Shown one piece after another: positions 1 through 11,562 of a stretch of DNA of 64,000 nucleotides. The DNA comes from Uloborus plumipes (lineage: Eukaryota > Arthropoda > Arachnida > Araneae > Uloboridae). Below the pieces are notes generated by a model. It saw nothing but the letters and a program-made list of their open reading frames with translations, was not told where the DNA came from and did no database searches. A program made the translations under genes and the position numbers. The stretch is from positions 256,501 to 320,500 of the forward strand of contig JAXGGA010000083.1 of NCBI GenBank assembly GCA_038373865.1, in the 5' to 3' direction. Each line of letters starts with the position of its first letter. Position 1 is the first letter of the stretch.

Positions 1-1440
1 TGTAGCATAGTCTTTAGGGATGGGAAGTGCACTTCGGTAATAAGCATGCTGTAGGATAATTTCTACAAGAGAAACAAAATCGAATGATTATTTTGTTTCG
101 TATTAGTCTTCGAAGTGAAAGTTAGAGGCATTGTATTTCATTATTAACTGATTAACCGTTTATTTATTGTAAAACGTTACTCCAGCAGGTATTTCAAAAT
201 GTAGAAAAGCCACTGAATCTTAAGACGTTTTGTTCATTTATCGTCAGAGCAACTAACTGTACTCTTCGACGTGTTGGAAGTTGGCCACAAAATCTTCTGC
301 CTCATTTACCTTCAATGACACAGTTTTAGAAAAACTGTAACAGACTAACAAAACATTTCTTATCGTGTTTTGTTAAGAAATAATTTCTGGAGAAAAAATG
401 AGCAAAAAAGACCTCCTTCAACAAAGCTCCAAATTAATCCCTTGGGAATATCTTCTCCTATTGCCAACAAACGGGAGCAATAGTGCATAAACTTAATTGC
501 CCCATTTCAGTTCTTTTTTTCTGGAAATCGGATGTTTTTATTTTTACGTTACACATCCGATTAAATTTAATTGAGCATGAAAAAACAGAAACAGAAAAAT
601 AAAAGCGGTCAGTGTCAAGGTACGTGGCGTTTAATGGATTCCAAAGTGTGGATTCTTTTCATGTCTTATGGCGGAGTTAATTCAATGCGACGAGATGGAT
701 AGACAAAGCATTTAATGGGTCCAGCTGTGATAACGTTTTCGTAATGGCTGTTTAAAGTGGGGGCCTATGATGAAATCCTTCTAAGCCTAATGTGGAATGC
801 TTTGATTACTTCCAGAAGTAATGTATATCGCTCAAGGAATCGCCATTCATCAAAAGCGCCATTTTCTACTGCTGTGATAGCTTCTTGTTTCCCTTGAATG
901 CAGAAAAGCTTCTATGTTCGTTTAATTCAAATGGCACTTTCGATTGCTGTTCTGGGAATCTTACTGCCAAATGTAATTGCTATTTGCTTATAGAAGTGAA
1001 AAAACGGTTCCTTTTGTTTATTTTTGTTTTATCCTTTGTCCTTTTTCATAACGAATGGTAATTTATCTTGCTATCTAAGATTTTAAGAAAACTTTTTCTA
1101 TCTACGTTGGTTTGCGGTCAATAATTTTGTCGTTATGTTTTGAATTAGGATGATTTCTTTGCGTTTGAAGGTTTACCATCTGATGCTTTATTCAATAATT
1201 TCCCCTGCAGTTAAAAATGTTACTATGTACAGTGTGTAACATACTGTTTTATGATAAGGTGATTTTTCTACGGTGTGTATCTAAGATACGTTTTTCTATA
1301 TGCATTGGATTTCAAATCTATAGTTCTACAGTTGTTTTTGTCAGTTGTAAGTTTAGCATGAGATGTTTGCCCTCCAATAAGCAAGATAGCTCCACAATGT
1401 GTAACAAACTAACTTAGATATACGTGTATTTAACATACTG
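1..1440. other. AT-rich non-coding DNA
   Basis: No gene, RNA or bounded repeat is seen. The sequence is AT-rich with short homopolymer runs, and its open frames are short and have no recognisable motif. It is probably intergenic or intronic. Confidence 0.5.
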
Positions 1441-1449
1441 TTTTTGGTA

Positions 1450-1761
1450 CACCATGCATCTGTGCCAAAATGCTGCTGGAAGCATCAATCTCACTCATTC
1501 TGGCAATCAGTATAGCTTTATTGCAGTGGTCACAGTGACGCATGATATGGCAGTCACAATGAAATTTCAGTGTGACGTCTGCTTAGCGTTTGCATAGTTA
1601 ACCACTTGGCTACTAGTGCAACAGATACAAAGTTTGCTCTTACGTGGGTCTTGTGGTATGTGGTACATTGAAGCAAGAAAGCAACGGTATACAGGCTGCC
1701 GCTCGTTGGTTCTTCTATTGACATCTCCATTTTCCTCTATTGTTTGTGTTGCACTCGGCAT
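1450..1761 (-). pseudogene. Possible piggyBac-type transposase C-terminal remnant
   Basis: On the minus strand a frame starting at 1761 contains YHIPQDPRKSKLCICC, followed after a frame change near 1565 by DVTLKFHCDCHIMRHCDHC. The order H-x-P, basic stretch, C-x2-C, a short spacer, then F-x-C-x-C and H-C-x2-C recalls the cysteine-rich C-terminal zinc-binding tail of piggyBac-type transposases. The cysteine spacing is not an exact match. The local base composition is more balanced than its surroundings. No catalytic domain is visible upstream, and at least one frameshift is needed. It could equally be an unrelated zinc-finger fragment or chance. It is not recognised as a host gene. Confidence 0.2.
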
Positions 1762-1769
1762 ATGTTTAA

Positions 1770-3065
1770 AACACGCAGTATGAATCGGTTTTCTTAACTT
1801 ATAGCTGCTGAATCATGCGATGCACTCATTTGCATACTGTCTAATTCCATTTTGACGAAGTTGAAGAGATCAATGAAATCATTTTCCTCTCAACGAAATT
1901 TAACTACACCGATATTACGAGTTTTAACTTTGTTCCTATGCAATTTCTTTTAGAGATTGCTAGTCTATATGGAAACAAGTTGTTCCCAAAACGAACTTCG
2001 AAACGGAATTTAACTGTACCTGCCATCACTTCTTTTAATGTCAAAGTAAAAATGGCTAGAACTTTATTGGTTGCCTTATAGCTATTTGCACGCTTTTATT
2101 TACATCGTTTGTTTATTTTTAGTCGTATCATACCCCAGAGTATTTGATCATATTTTTTATAATTTTTAAAAAGAATTGAACTAGCAAATTAATACGAAGT
2201 TTTAATTATCGATTGTTTTAAGCTTCGAACACTTAATTTTTACCTTTCTATCCAACCAATCAGTTCCCTTTTTTCTGTCCTTCCCCACTAATCACTTGGT
2301 GATTTCTCCTAATCTGTCCGGCTCTCCAGAAGTCATTTGGTCCGGTGCCTAGAACAATTGCTTTCGGTAGCGGCCCTGATCCAAGGATTTGGCCGCATCC
2401 TCTCTTCGCTTCCAAGGCCGAGATCCTCTGACTTCAATCAGCCGAGGGCCTAATGTATCTTCCTCGAGTAATTATCTTGTTCGTTTCGGTTGAGATTGAC
2501 CATGAAGAAGGTGTTCCGTCAATGATTTTTTTTTCCTTTTCTTATCACGATTCCTAATCTCTTTTAAGACGGGAGGTTTAGTTTCGAAGCAGTAATGGAA
2601 GAGAACCGTTCTCAATCTGGTTTTTAAAAGCAGGACTACTTTGTCACCGAAATAGTTGGTCTTGTTTGATTGGAAATGGGTGTGCTAAGGAAGCAAAAGG
2701 AAGTATTCGCTGCGAAGTTCGTATTATTCATATTGCTTCGTAAACAGTAGTTATCATAACTGACCAGACCGCTCGATAAGTACCCATGATCTGCTGTAAA
2801 TGTGTTCCTAATCTTACCGAGCCAAGTCTCTTGTTCTTTTAATTGATTAATGAAACATTCAACTCTGGCGAATTATTTCATCTATATCGTGAGGTGCAGA
2901 ATAGACAACTAGCTAAAAGAGAGATACTTAAACGTCTACATGAAAGTTTTTTTTTTTATTATTGTTTCGTGAGAATACCTCGCACCACCTGTCAGAAGTT
3001 ATTTATCGATTTATCTTTCTATTCTGTTCAAAAATACTATTAATGCTGAAGATCTACAAAAAGGA
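1770..3065. other. Non-coding stretch with one GC-richer patch
   Basis: No supported gene. About 2330-2470 is GC-richer and non-repetitive (several CCGG and CCGAG words) and may be regulatory. A 66-codon frame at 2843-3043 has no recognisable motif and no convincing splice sites. Confidence 0.4.
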
Positions 3066-3067
3066 TA

Positions 3068-3526
3068 ACCTAAACTCTTAGGGGGAAAAAAACTTCAGGG
3101 GTGATAGAAGATGTCTAAATAGAGCAAGAAAATATTGGAATATATGATCGCTAACGCTCATGCATTCACACGAAACCAGAAATTGACGTGTGTGAAACAG
3201 GTCAAGTTTATTATGCAAAAATGATTTTACACTTTGCTTTCGCTTTTGAAAACGACTTTAAGTGATTTGAAATTGCGGCTTTTCAGTGAGGAGTCTGAAA
3301 AGAAGTGATTTATAAATAGATCACTGGCGGTAATGGGTTAAAAACTAAAATGTTGTGTAAAATCGTCTTGTATAATAAATTTTTGACCTGTTACACTCGT
3401 GTCAGTTTCTGTCTGATTATATGCAGCACATCAGCATTGTGTTAGCGATCATATATTCCTTTTTCTTCTTGCTAGTTTAGATGTTTTCTATCACCTCTCA
3501 TTAAAGTTTTGCCCTACAGTTTAGAT
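3068..3526. mobile_element. Palindromic MITE with TA target-site duplication
   Basis: The two halves (about 3068-3295 and 3300-3526) are imperfect inverted repeats of each other. The termini read ACCTAAACTCTTAGGG on the left and, in reverse complement, ATCTAAACTGTAGGG on the right. Matching words continue inward, such as AATATATGATCGCTAAC, AACAGGTCAA and GATTTTACAC. TA lies at both edges (3066-3067 and 3527-3528). A 459-bp near-complete palindrome flanked by TA is typical of a non-autonomous Tc1/mariner-like MITE. It has no coding capacity. The superfamily call rests on the TA duplication only. Confidence 0.75.
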
Positions 3527-3528
3527 TA

Positions 3529-6300
3529 ATTCTGTATTTATTGCAACATATTTTTATTCACGTAAAAATAATGTTCAGTGCGAATTCTGAATTAATGTTC
3601 ACCTTTATCCGCTTGCTTATTAGTCTCTTTTATTAAAACATAAGTAATTTAAAAATCAAACTAAAAGTGGGGTCTTGATTGTTTAAAAAGATCAATTAGT
3701 TTTTTTTAATTAATATAAACAAAGCTTTATTTTTCAAAAATGATTTTCAAAAAGTTCTGATACACGTTGAAATGGATGTTTAAAATTCCTGCCACATTCC
3801 TGAAAGATATTTATAAATCATGTTCGTTTCAACTTTGACACTTCATTATTATTGAAACCAAATGACATCGATGTGTCGGTGGCTAGCTATATCCACACAT
3901 TTTAAAGAGACACTTCATATAGTAATAAACATCTCTAACTATGCGAAGCAATTAATTTTTGATGAAATTAAATTTCGAATCGCACCGATGGAAATCGGAA
4001 TGTCTAGTTTGACAGTTCCTCATTCATATTATAACGTGCTCGTTCTATGAATTAGATATTCACATCTTTGTATGCATTAATAATGGGTAATGAAATGTAT
4101 GTTTATTCATACATACATATTATTTATCGTCCCATTGTTAATTCTTTACTGCTTTGGAAAAAATGAAGACTTAAAAAAAAGTGCATAAAAAAACCAATGC
4201 AACGCTAAAAAATAATGTATTTAACACATATAAGGTGGGTTTTTGTTTTTACATTGTTTTATTTTCTCAAAATATGTTTGACTCTGACTGAAATAGTAAC
4301 TTGCGTCAGACCAACAACCTAAATGCAAAGCAGCTCTATTGCACCACTCAAGTCATACTGGTCAACAAAGGAATAGGTAAATATAATGATGAAATTTGTG
4401 ACCCCAGAGTCACGGTGGGCAGCAGAGGGTTGTTATTGTCGTGTCATAGTGAACAACTACCATGAAGTTATGGAGTGCCATTGCCTTGATTAGTTTTGAC
4501 TTCCTTATTAACAAATGACAACTTAAGAAATATTTACTAAGCTAGAAATAGCACCCAGTGTTCCGGGGAGAGTAAAATCAACGCCCTCCGGCGTTCGAAA
4601 ATGCCAGTGTTCGAAAATCTGAAATCTTCCCGAATCCAATACTCTCTTCAATATACCTCAGATGTAGAAGAAAGTAAATAACAACAAAATACCATAATAT
4701 TTTAATTATTTCTTTGGTATGTAGTCCGGGTTTGATATTGTACTGAGAAAACCAGAGTCCGGAACTTTTTTTGCTAACCCGTAATCACTTAGCCGTTTGG
4801 TCTAATCTTTTTTCTTCCTGAAAATCATCCGCTTCGATGCCTCAGACAATTGCTGTCCGGCACAGCCTTGATCCGGACTGCAGAGGATTTACTTCTTCCG
4901 TTGTTGGCTTTTTGCCTCTGTTGAGGGGTGGTGTGGATGGAAGGGGTCTTTAATCAGGAAACGGTAGGTCGAGCGGGAGTAATTATCTTCCGAATCCTTA
5001 CTGGAGAGCACAGGTTTTAGTGTCTTCAACGCCAGCTTTGTGCAGGTGTAATCATTCGGGTTCCTTCTTTAATTGCTTCGCCGGCGCTGGGAAATGCTGG
5101 ATAAAGTGCTTGTCAGGTGAATTTTGTGGGTGTAAGGTCTGTGCTGGACTGTTATAATTGAATATCTATCTTTCCCACTTTTGTTAAGTATTCGTTGTTG
5201 TTTTTTACTCCTTCTTTCTAGTTTTGACCATAATGCTGTAGAAGCAGCAGGTGCAATGCAACAGTTACGAGATTCGCATCTTTTGTCCCTGTTGCTTCGG
5301 ATTGTTATTATTGCTTTGCATCAATCAACACTTTTTCTTCACTTCGTAGCTGCATCAACAAACCAGGGTTCTTTGGGAGAGAGTATTTTTTAGCATTAAA
5401 ATAAAGAACGGCCAATCTGTCAGCACAAGAATGCGTTACGTTATGTAGAGCCATTGACGAGTTAGGAGAGGTCAAGACGGAAACTTCTTCGGTGTTGCGA
5501 CGGAGGAAAACTACTATATATCTTTTACATAATTGCTTTATTGTTATTAGTATTATTAGTAAAATTATTATTTGTGTAAAATTTCTGACGTGGACATTTG
5601 GCTTGTCTTCGGACCGATTTCCAATTTCACGTTTTTGGATCTGGTTCAAATGTAGTCAGTCAAGCGCAGTTGTCACGAAACTCCGCTTTTGATTTCAATA
5701 ATTCATAGAAATCTACAATTATGGTGTACTATTTAGAAATCCATTGTTCAATTGTTATGGAAAGCGGCCAGTGAACACTTTTTAGATGTTTTAAAAGGGG
5801 TTTATTGTGAGTATCCTTGCAAATGTGGTTTGGACTCATTTTCTTGCATTTGATAAAATGAATACTTCTTTTTCTTAATAAATGCTTTAAAAGCATTTAA
5901 CGTTGAACTTAATATTCTGAAAATTCGAATGCTGGACTTAACTATAATACCCTTTCCCCTAACGTAGAATTATAAATGGTATATATCTTTGCAATCACCA
6001 GGACTCTTCTGTAAATTGAAATTGCAATTAGTATGTGTGTCTTTCTTAGTTATTTTTTTCATTTTGTGTCATTCTGAAAGATATTCTTTACCATATCAAG
6101 TTTTATCCCCCTTTTTTCAGTAGAAATCATTATTTTTAACTTTTAACCCATTTTGACTTTGGTTAATTCTAATAATTTTAGAGAAAACCTCAGAAAATAT
6201 TCTTTTTCTTTCGATTTAAATTTTGTTAGTCTGGTTTCGCTTGCTTGTGCATTTCTTGCTAGTCTTTCTTTCTCTTTCCTTCAATGTACTTCACCTTTTA
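3529..6300. other. Non-coding stretch; one isolated 3' splice-like site
   Basis: Mostly AT-rich DNA without a supported gene. About 4780-5100 is GC-richer. At 5207-5220 a strong pyrimidine tract ends in CTAG, after which a frame reading FDHNAVEAAG is open, but the only nearby donor (CAG then GTGCAA) is weak, so no exon is called. Confidence 0.4.
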
Positions 6301-6307
6301 ACCAGGG

Positions 6308-6441
6308 ACATGTTTATTGATCAGGGTCTGTTAGACGGAGCACGTACCGCCTGCAAACAGAAAGGAAATCTAGCAAGCGTGTCTGTTGCATATGGGAATG
6401 CATGGGGAGGCATCTTGATGTGCTTGGATTCTAATTTCTAA
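6308..6441 (+). CDS. Candidate exon, unrecognised (low support)
   Basis: A long pyrimidine-rich tract (about 6260-6300) ends in ACCAG at 6307, a good 3' splice site. The following 134 bases are GC-richer than their surroundings. One frame is open from an ATG at 6312 and reads DQGLLDGARTACKQKGNLAS before a TAA that overlaps a possible 5' splice site (AA then GTAACT). The other two frames close quickly. It could be a terminal coding exon, an alternative exon carrying a stop, or chance. No family is recognised. The peptide has no visible domain or membrane segment. Confidence 0.2.
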
Positions 6442-9130
6442 GTAACTCATTTCTTGTACTTAGTGTTTGGATAATGGCCAAGTTTTTTTTTCCCCTCTTC
6501 GCAATGCTGCGGTTAGAAGTTCGAAATGATTTCAAGTCTTTTATAGTTTATCTTTGGTATACTACATAAAGTTTTGGCAACATTCCTTTAAATTTGTATA
6601 TTTTGTATAAAAATCTGTGGTTAGTATCGGGATAGATTGGATAATAAAATTTCCGCCTAGAAATATTTGCATTTGTAACGGCTTTTTTCTTTCTTTTCAG
6701 AGTTTTTATCTCTAAATTGTTTTGAGCTGATTATGTTTTGTTTTGAAATTTAAAAGAACTCGGACGTCCTGATTTGTTAAAGAATTTTAAAACACGACCA
6801 CTAGCAAGAAAAAAAAAATACTATTGATTTTTTCTCAAAGCCCTTCTCTCTCTCGGTTTGTGAATAACCAATGCTCTGTTTTCGAAACAAACTTTCAACT
6901 GGGCATCATGACCACTAGTAAGTACAGCTCGAATTTGCTTGGAGGAAGGTGGTTTCGTCGTAGCAGTTCTGACATGGATATAAATTTTCATATTAGGATT
7001 GGCATTATGTGTTAAATGCTAGAGTTCTGGAGTATGTCCCTTTCCTCTCTCTGCATTACTGAGCGTAACTATTTGACAAGTTCGTCAATGACCATTCTTT
7101 CGGCGCGAATTATTTTATACTCACAGAATGCTACCAGTAGAGGGTGACTGTCAGAGAGAAGGGACTGGGATGGTGCTGAAGACTCGACGTAGCCAGATAT
7201 CAGTTCGACATACCCTTTTAGTATATTCGACCTTCAAGGTAGTTCCATTTCAAATGTACGAATTTTTTGAAAAATGAACGAGAGAATTTCAGTTGCTAGG
7301 TGTTCTGCAACATTTGGAATCTTGCCAAATGTTTTGGCGATGTGCGAAATCATTGTCCAGGGTGATAATGCTTAAAGTCATCTTGTTAGGAACCTACGTA
7401 TTGCTCGTTCTAATGGAAGTTATTCATTTAAAGTTACGCTCATTATATCTACCATAGAAAAACTGATTCAAAATTGGACCACCACAATTTTTTAGAAGAA
7501 AGTGCATGAAGAGAAAACAGCAATTCAAAAACAAAGAACAATTTTTTCACAATTTTATCAAGATGTGCTTCCCATCTGCTTCAATAATGTATTCAAAGTG
7601 TGTAGCAGGAGCGAAAAGATTTTTCTATTGTTTATAGCAGTTTGGCGATGAAAATTGCAATGGTTAATCAGACGAGAAAGCTCTCACTTGGTGGTAAAAA
7701 ATATGAACTATGTTGTTGTTGCATACGACTTTTCTGCGTGGTTCATTCAATATGACATAATCGCCAAGTTTCAATGATATACGTAGGTATCGAAACGTGA
7801 TCTAATTGTAACCAAAGTACCTTGGATATATATATATGTTGTTTCCCGAGTGTTTTATGTTTTAACTCCGAAGAAAAGCCAAAAAAAGTGCAAATGTTCT
7901 GCTTTGGTTCAGCTAGCACAGAAGTAACATTGTAGAAATCTGTAATTTGTTACAACAATGTTGTAGAATTCTTAACAATTGTTTTGCTATTCTATTTGAC
8001 CCTGCTTATATGAAATAAACTGATGTGTAAGAAATATTCTCAACCATGTCGTTTTAATCTTGTAAGTTCTTTGAAAAAAAAAATAGAATTGCAATCCGTA
8101 CTTTTCCTTCATTTAAGTCGGCCGAAAATCCAACAAACTTCTTCCGAAGTTTTGAGTGCAAACCGGCGATCACGAACTTGATTTATGACAGACAAAGGAA
8201 TAAAATGGAATTTTGCGGAGTCACGGACGGAAGGAGTGAGCGTGACCCCCTTTATCCTTTTCCAACATTCTTTTCCTTTCCCGTTCTGGATGTCCTGTAA
8301 GACTTTTCTTACACTTCTCGGGAAATCCGTTCGAAATGATGTTATCCAATTCTTCACACTGTTCGGTTCTATATCCCAGTTCGTCTGTTAGTTTAAAAGT
8401 TTGCTCTTGGGAGTTCTTTTAAATTTAGTTAATGATTTTCAAAGCTATGACCGGGGATAATTTTAATTAAAAGTCATGAATCCTGGTTTTGAGGTTGGAG
8501 AAGTTGGTAAAAGTGTTCGGTAACTTATTCTTCACGTGTTCTGTTGGGACATAGACAAACAAGCAAACGAACAAGGAAATTTTACAATATTTTAACACCG
8601 TTGTTGATCTTTTAAAACTTTAAATGATTGTTTATAGGTTTCCAATCCAAGTGTCGGGGAAAATCCACGTTTAAGTTAAAATATCAACTTTTCTTTTGAT
8701 TCTATTTTTTGATGAACATTATTTCTTATTTATCGTAATAGATAATAATAATAAATGCTTTCTTGACTAACATATTTCCAGCTGACTAGTTGCGTAATGA
8801 CAGGTTGCTTATAAGCTACGTTCTGTTTTGGCATTCGCAGTCTCAATTCCTTTGCCATCGCTTTTACATTATTCAATAAATCCAATAAATAAGTACAACA
8901 CTATTGATTAAACAATTCCCCACGTACTTTAATGAAATGGCCATCTTTCATCATTTTGATCAATGACTCCAATCTGTTCCCTCTTCATTTGACGTGCGTA
9001 CATGAATTAAAATCACACCGTCCTCTATCATTTATCACTTAGATTCGAAGCGATCAAATAATAATCAACGATAATTAATTGGCTCATAATAAACAATATA
9101 AATCGTTCCAGCTAAACTATAACAATTTCC
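6442..9130. other. Non-coding AT-rich stretch
   Basis: No supported gene. A minus-strand 82-codon frame at 8109-8357 has a protein-like composition but no recognised motif and no clear splice or promoter context, so it is not called. Confidence 0.4.
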
Positions 9131-9600
9131 CATAGTTGAAAGGCAGGGGCATCCGTCAAAACCTCAGCTCCTTTGTTTGATCCGGGCACCTCCCACCTTT
9201 CAGGGATTTTAAAAATCTCCTTTCTGCCGGATGTCGTAGGAACCGGCTTTTTCAACCGCAATTAATCCGTCCTCGTCCCATTAGTCCGGCTGAAAAATGA
9301 CCCCCTCCTATACCTAATTTCCCTGGAGTTGGTTCTTAATTGCCTCCGGACGCGGCTGATAAAGATGACTGGGCGATTGGGATTATTAATGGCCCCCGCG
9401 GAAATTTAACTTTTAAATTGGGCTTCTTGGATTTTTCTTTGCTTCTGCTGGGGTGCGTTGTTGTTAACATGCGGCTAACAGATGAGTGGGTGATCAGGTT
9501 GACAGGGTTTGTTCGCTCCTCTGCGGCTTTCTGTTTTGGGCTTTTTAAGAGAGGTCTTGTTTCATATTAACGATTCGCCGCTGCAATTTGCTGCCTCGCA
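9130..9600. promoter_or_regulatory. GC-richer unique island, possible conserved regulatory DNA
   Basis: This block is markedly GC- and CpG-richer than its flanks, is not repeated elsewhere in the window and has no terminal repeats. Words such as AATTAATCCGTCC, ATTAGTCCGG and ATTAATGG place TAAT cores beside GC-rich segments, a texture common in developmental enhancers. No protein frame is recognisable. The regulatory role is inference. Confidence 0.25.
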
Positions 9601-10394
9601 TTGTAAGAATTTGCTTTTGTGTTATCTTATGGCTTTACTTTTTGTATTTCATACGCTTTTTGATGGTTGTTCACTCTTAAGCGAAGGTCGTGTCTATTGA
9701 CTAAAAGTATTGACGTTGTGGATTCCGTAGCAGATGAAGTAGCAGACTCTGTCAATGTATTCCGTGATGAACTTTCTTGATCATATGTAGATTGGACAAT
9801 GCTGATTAATGTGGGCATTTCTTGCAGATTTGGAGAGAGCTCTTTTTCCCCTCTTTTATGGTAGGTACCAGTTGCGCAATGAGGGAGATTGAAGACAATC
9901 AACTCTCAAGAGCTTTTGATTTTTACCTGTTAATAATTGATTTCAATTTGGCGTTGCTGGCGATATTTAGTGAGCTATCCATTTAATCACGTTGAAATAG
10001 TTGAAACAGGGAAAATCAATCTCTGTAAAGCACTTTTTTGCATTGGTACGCGACAAACTAAGGGTTTGATTATTTCAAGTGCTTTCGTGCAAGCGCTTCG
10101 GCTGGTGGTACCATAAAATAAATAGCCTCAAATTCAAAATGTCAGTTAATTTTGTGACACCCTTTTCTTTCTTTGAACTCAACACCAAACATCATTTTAA
10201 CACAAGTGCAAAAGCAAAGGGAATGTGTAAAACAAAAACTAATATACCCTCCGAGGCCGAGGAAATATTCTTGTCGTTTCCATACTAGATTTTCAGTTCC
10301 ACTTATTGTATTAATTCTGGCGCCGGGAAATGCAGGGCTCAGCTTGCGGTTGGAAAGTGCAATCAAGAGTGCTCTCTCTGCCAAAGTTTAATCA
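9601..10394. other. Non-coding stretch
   Basis: No supported gene or bounded repeat. Overlapping short frames on both strands around 10079-10391 have no recognised motif. Confidence 0.4.
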
Positions 10395-10760
10395 AAAATT
10401 TGTCCGCTAATGGCATGCCTGTCGCGCGACGTAATCTGCGCGACACGGGTACCGAAAGTTTTCGCCCCAAGTTCATCATCCCTCGGAGGGGCCTAACAGC
10501 TCCCCGTTGTTGAAAACAGCTACCGGGAATTAATCCAGATTGAGTGCTCGACGTCCGAGCTTATTAATATGCAACTTATTGGGGGGGGGGGTAGGGGGGT
10601 GTCTTCTAATGACGCCCGCCCACTCCTTTCCCGCTGCTGGCGTTTGTAACGAGGCTCTAGTTTAGCTGTCGGGATGAACTTTTAAGAGGCTGGAAATGCG
10701 GTGTTTGGTTTAATGGGCTCTGGCATTTGTTCGCTGAGCGGCATTAATATGGGAACTGCT
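10395..10760. promoter_or_regulatory. CpG-rich unique island, possible regulatory DNA
   Basis: A GC- and CpG-rich segment that includes two copies of GCGCGAC about 10 bases apart (10424-10445), a TTAATATGCAACTTATT word near 10563, and a poly-G tract at about 10581-10590. It is unique in the window and has no terminal inverted repeats or coding signature. The role is inferred from composition alone. Confidence 0.25.
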
Positions 10761-10945
10761 AATATCAGCAACCTTCCTCATGTGATTCTTTTGAGGATAG
10801 GTTGTTGTCGTAAGGGAAGGTATACCTGTTTGATCAGGTAGTGCTATCTTTTCGCGATTTGCACCTGTATGAAGGTTGCCTTTGGATTGGGTGGGCCTCG
10901 AATTCTATAATGTGTTTTTAAAAGAAAATACATGTTAAGCTGCGG

Positions 10946-11554
10946 CAGGGGTGCCTACAGGAAGGGATTATGGCGCAAGTTGCGCCATCAAAATTTTTGG
11001 GGGGGATTTTTTAAACTAATTTATTTATTTATTTAAATATTTTTTTTATTTTTTTAATCAAATTATTTACTGATTTTTTTAACGTAAATTATTCATTAAT
11101 TATTTTTTTTAATTTAAATTATTTCTTTATTATTATTTATTCATTTTTTTTTGTGTGTGTGTGTGCTTGGAATGTTTGGAAGGGAAAAAAAGCGATTCTA
11201 TTCTGTGCGTAATTAGTACTTTAAAAAAATTAATGTATAAAAAAAAGTAATAGTTACAATTAAAAAAATAAAAATATTTTAAAAAGTAAATAAATATTAA
11301 AAAAAAAACAAACAAACAATTAATATTTAAGAAATAATAATAATAGTATTTAAAAAATAATTATATTAAAAAAATAATAATTATATTTAAAAAAAATAAT
11401 AATATTTAAAAATAAATAAATGATATTTAAAAAAATAAATAAAATAAAAAAGAGGGATAAAATAAAAAGCACAATAGGGTTGTGAAAAAAAAATTTTTTT
11501 TTTTTTTGGGGGGGGGGGATTTGCGCCATTGAGCTTGGGGGGGGGGCACCCCTG
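10946..11554. mobile_element. hAT-type MITE with AT-rich fold-back core
   Basis: The ends are CAGGGGTGCC at the left and GGCACCCCTG at the right, perfect inverted copies. They are flanked by a perfect 8-bp direct repeat AGCTGCGG (10938-10945 and 11555-11562). An 8-bp duplication with CAGGG-type ends is diagnostic of the hAT superfamily. Just inside each end is a 'GCGCCAT' word next to a poly-G run. The core is a long stretch of ATTT/AAAT runs that can fold back on itself. The 609-bp element encodes no transposase. Confidence 0.88.
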
Positions 11555-11562
11555 AGCTGCGG

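Noticed and set aside
5207..5250. Possible 29-nt exon after a strong pyrimidine tract
   Set aside because: The only nearby donor is weak (GTGCAA), so the evidence is one-sided.
8109..8357. Minus-strand 82-codon frame with protein-like composition
   Set aside because: No recognised motif, no convincing splice or promoter context, and an overlapping + strand frame of similar length.
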